In this document: positions 62,211 through 64,000 of the stretch, piece by piece
How positions within the stretch are numbered: position 1 is the first letter of the stretch
How the letters are laid out: every line of letters begins with the position of its first letter
Assembly (NCBI RefSeq): GCF_000935025.1
Contig: NZ_CP010836.1
Location: 620,001-684,000 of the forward strand
DNA: 64,000 nucleotides
Direction of reading: 5' to 3'
From: Sphingomonas hengshuiensis
GTDB taxonomy: Bacteria; Pseudomonadota; Alphaproteobacteria; Sphingomonadales; Sphingomonadaceae
Translations under genes and position numbers: made by a program
The notes under the pieces: model-generated
The model's database searches: none
Seen by the model: the letters and a program-made list of their open reading frames with translations, nothing else
What the model was told of the DNA's origin: nothing

Positions 62211-64000
62211 TCAGAACCGGAAGCGTGCGCCCATGGTAAAGGAGCGGCCAATCGGGTCGTAGATCGTCGGGAAGGTGTTGCCGCTATTGAACGCGGTGCC
62301 GCCGACGCCCGAACCGACTGCGGGTGGGTCCTTGTCCAACAGGTTGTTCACGGTGAGCGTGAAATCCACGTTCTCGACCGGGGACACCCGCGCCGTCAGG
62401 TCGAAATAATCATAGGCCGGGATGTTACGATAGGCCGGCAGGATCGTGCTGGGGTTGGGGCCGCCGGGCTGGGCCACGTTGCCGGGCAGGCGCGTGGCGC
62501 GGAACGGTTCGAGTTCGACCGCGCTGACATGGCTCCACAGCAGCGATAGGTCGAACCGCTCCTGACCATAGGTCAGCCGGCTGTTCCACCGCCACTTGGC
62601 GCGCGGATTGGTGCAGCCGCCCGCGCTGTAATAGCCGGTGCAATCGCGGTTGATCGCATTCGGCGTCGCCTGGAAATGCCAGTAGCTCAGCCGGGTGGCG
62701 TTGAAGTCGAACGAAATCGACCCGTCGCCGCCAAGGCCCAGATCCGCCGTGGGGATCCGCTGACCCACTGCGAAATCGATGCCCGCAGTCTCGATCACGC
62801 CGAGGTTCGAATAGGTCAGGATCACGCCGGGGGTCTCGCCCGCGCCGTTAAGGCTGCCGGTGAGCGGATTGCGCCCGATCAGCGCGCAGAACGCGTTGTT
62901 GGCGAAGCCGGGGTTCAGCGCCGACGAATAGCAGCCGTTGAGCACGTCGGCCTGGAGCGGCTGGGTGATCGCGTCTTCTACGCGGATGTTGAAATAGTCG
63001 ATCTTGAAGCTGAAGCCGGGGATGTAGCTGGGGGCGAACACTGCGCCCAGCGTCCACGTCTTTGCGCGTTCGACGTCGAGGGTCGAGTTGCCCGAAGAGG
63101 TGTTGTTGATCTGGCCCGAGGTCGGCGAGGGGATCGATCCGATCGTGTTCGCCGGTGCGCCGGTGGCGATGCAGAGCGCCGCCAGCCCGCCGGAAACGGC
63201 GGAGCCCTGGCACGGATCGACCGTGAGGTTGCCCAGCCCCTGCACCGGCGACTGGTACAGTTCCTGGATGTTCGGCGAGCGGACCGCGACCTGATAGGTG
63301 CCGCGGAGGCGAAGGCCCTCGAGCGGTTCCCAGGTGCCGCCGGCCTTCCACGTCGTGCTGCCGCCCGTCGTGGTATAGTCCGAATAGCGGATGCCCGCCT
63401 CGACGGTCAGGTTGCGGATGAAGGGCACGTCCTCGACCAGCGGAATCGCGATTTCGCCGAAGACTTCCTTCACGCTGTATTCGCCGATGTCGGGCGGGGT
63501 GCGGGCGCCGGTGCCGAGCACTTCGCCCTGGATCTGCGAGGGGCCATCGGGTTGGCTCGCCGCCGTGAGCTTGCGATATTCGCCGCCGACTGCGATCGCG
63601 ATCTTGTTGGTGGCGAAGGGCGAGGCGAACAGGTCGCCGGTGACGCTGCCCGTCACCACCGTCTGCGTCACGGTGCGGTTGATGATCGCATCCAGATCGA
63701 TGAACGCGAGCTGGTCCGCCGTGATCGACCCATTGGGGCCGAACAGGTTGAGCGGCACGCAGTTATTGGCCGTGTCGACGCAGCGCACCGCGCCGGTGGG
63801 CGTGCGATAGGCGCGCAGCGCCTGCTGGACCTTCGAGAAGGAGCCCCAATTCTCGCGCGTCTGGTTCTGCGTGGTTTCGCCGTACTGGGCCGATACGTCA
63901 TATCGGAAGCCGCTGCCCAGATCGCCGCGGAAGCCGCCCTGGAACTGGAACATGCGCGATTCGAACGCATTCACGCGCGGGCCATATTCGGTGAAGCGGC
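62211..64000 (-). CDS. TonB-dependent receptor (N-terminus beyond the window)
   Basis: The frame is open to the last base, so the N-terminal signal peptide and plug lie right of the window; about 596 residues of the barrel are visible. It starts as RFTEYGPRVNAFESRMFQFQ (partly shown) and ends GRSFTMGARFRF with terminal Phe. Barrel strands such as VEAGIRYSDYTTTGGSTTWK and the closing NNLLDKDPP are typical of the family. Substrate cannot be told without the plug region. Confidence 0.9.
   Translation of the reverse strand, partial: RFTEYGPRVNAFESRMFQFQGGFRGDLGSGFRYDVSAQYGETTQNQTRENWGSFSKVQQALRAYRTPTGAVRCVDTANNCVPLNLFGPNGSITADQLAFIDLDAIINRTVTQTVVTGSVTGDLFASPFATNKIAIAVGGEYRKLTAASQPDGPSQIQGEVLGTGARTPPDIGEYSVKEVFGEIAIPLVEDVPFIRNLTVEAGIRYSDYTTTGGSTTWKAGGTWEPLEGLRLRGTYQVAVRSPNIQELYQSPVQGLGNLTVDPCQGSAVSGGLAALCIATGAPANTIGSIPSPTSGQINNTSSGNSTLDVERAKTWTLGAVFAPSYIPGFSFKIDYFNIRVEDAITQPLQADVLNGCYSSALNPGFANNAFCALIGRNPLTGSLNGAGETPGVILTYSNLGVIETAGIDFAVGQRIPTADLGLGGDGSISFDFNATRLSYWHFQATPNAINRDCTGYYSAGGCTNPRAKWRWNSRLTYGQERFDLSLLWSHVSAVELEPFRATRLPGNVAQPGGPNPSTILPAYRNIPAYDYFDLTARVSPVENVDFTLTVNNLLDKDPPAVGSGVGGTAFNSGNTFPTIYDPIGRSFTMGARFRF

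Overview
The window is high-GC bacterial chromosome, apart from one low-GC gene near 36-37.6 kb. It looks like a sphingomonad (Alphaproteobacteria, Sphingomonas or a close relative). This rests on TonB-dependent receptors at both ends, a DUF1476/ATPase-zeta gene beside bolA and a monothiol glutaredoxin gene, an alphaproteobacterial-type heat-shock promoter before dnaK, small glycine-zipper and PCu(A)C proteins, and several dispersed palindromic repeats. I saw no rRNA, tRNA, CRISPR array or complete transposase.

Layout. 1-10.4 kb: a carbohydrate region with a TonB receptor end, a GH35 beta-galactosidase, a small HNH protein, a 1638-residue autotransporter, and a divergent pair made of an enolase-superfamily dehydratase and a GH28 polygalacturonase-like enzyme. 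It reads as a plant pectin/galactan utilisation locus. 10.4-18.4 kb: housekeeping and unknown genes, including a TPP-dependent decarboxylase-like enzyme and a CoA-transferase pair (scoA/scoB) with a lipoprotein acid phosphatase gene lodged between them. 18.4-25.9 kb: a tightly packed same-strand run, leuC, a 38-residue peptide, leuD, quinone oxidoreductase, ATPase zeta inhibitor, bolA, grxD, metZ, apaG, a LysR regulator, a GNAT acetyltransferase and a small membrane protein. 26-35 kb: envelope and stress proteins, plus a roughly 680-bp gap with no convincing gene that holds a tandem DnaA-box-like pair and ends in a strong intrinsic terminator.

35-44.2 kb is the accessory region. It carries a ParE/antitoxin pair, a lone DUF433 gene, a low-GC 508-residue protein with a HEPN-type R-x4-H motif, a decayed fragment of a second uvrA, a LMW-phosphatase-like gene and an AbiEii-like nucleotidyltransferase. 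Then comes the intact uvrA, which contains a 118-bp near-perfect palindrome translated in frame. After it lies a decayed restriction-modification locus: a frameshifted Cys-rich gene, the first 23 or so codons of a DNA methyltransferase, and an intact Mrr-type endonuclease.

44.4-64 kb holds a proline/arginine-rich secreted protein, a CPBP protease homologue, an alginate-export-type porin, a Cache-domain chemoreceptor and a PCu(A)C copper chaperone. It also holds dnaK (with a perfect RpoH-type promoter) and dnaJ. A palindromic repeat sits between those two, and its last hairpin looks like a terminator and contains the only visible dnaJ ribosome-binding site. The region ends with a NYN-domain RNase-like protein, a Na+/H+ antiporter, a VanY-like peptidase and a second TonB receptor that runs off the right edge.

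At least three palindromic repeat families recur: A (about 11.8 and 58.9 kb), B (42.7, 49.0 and a degenerate copy at 44.3 kb) and C (inside uvrA, between dnaK and dnaJ, and probably before uvrA).
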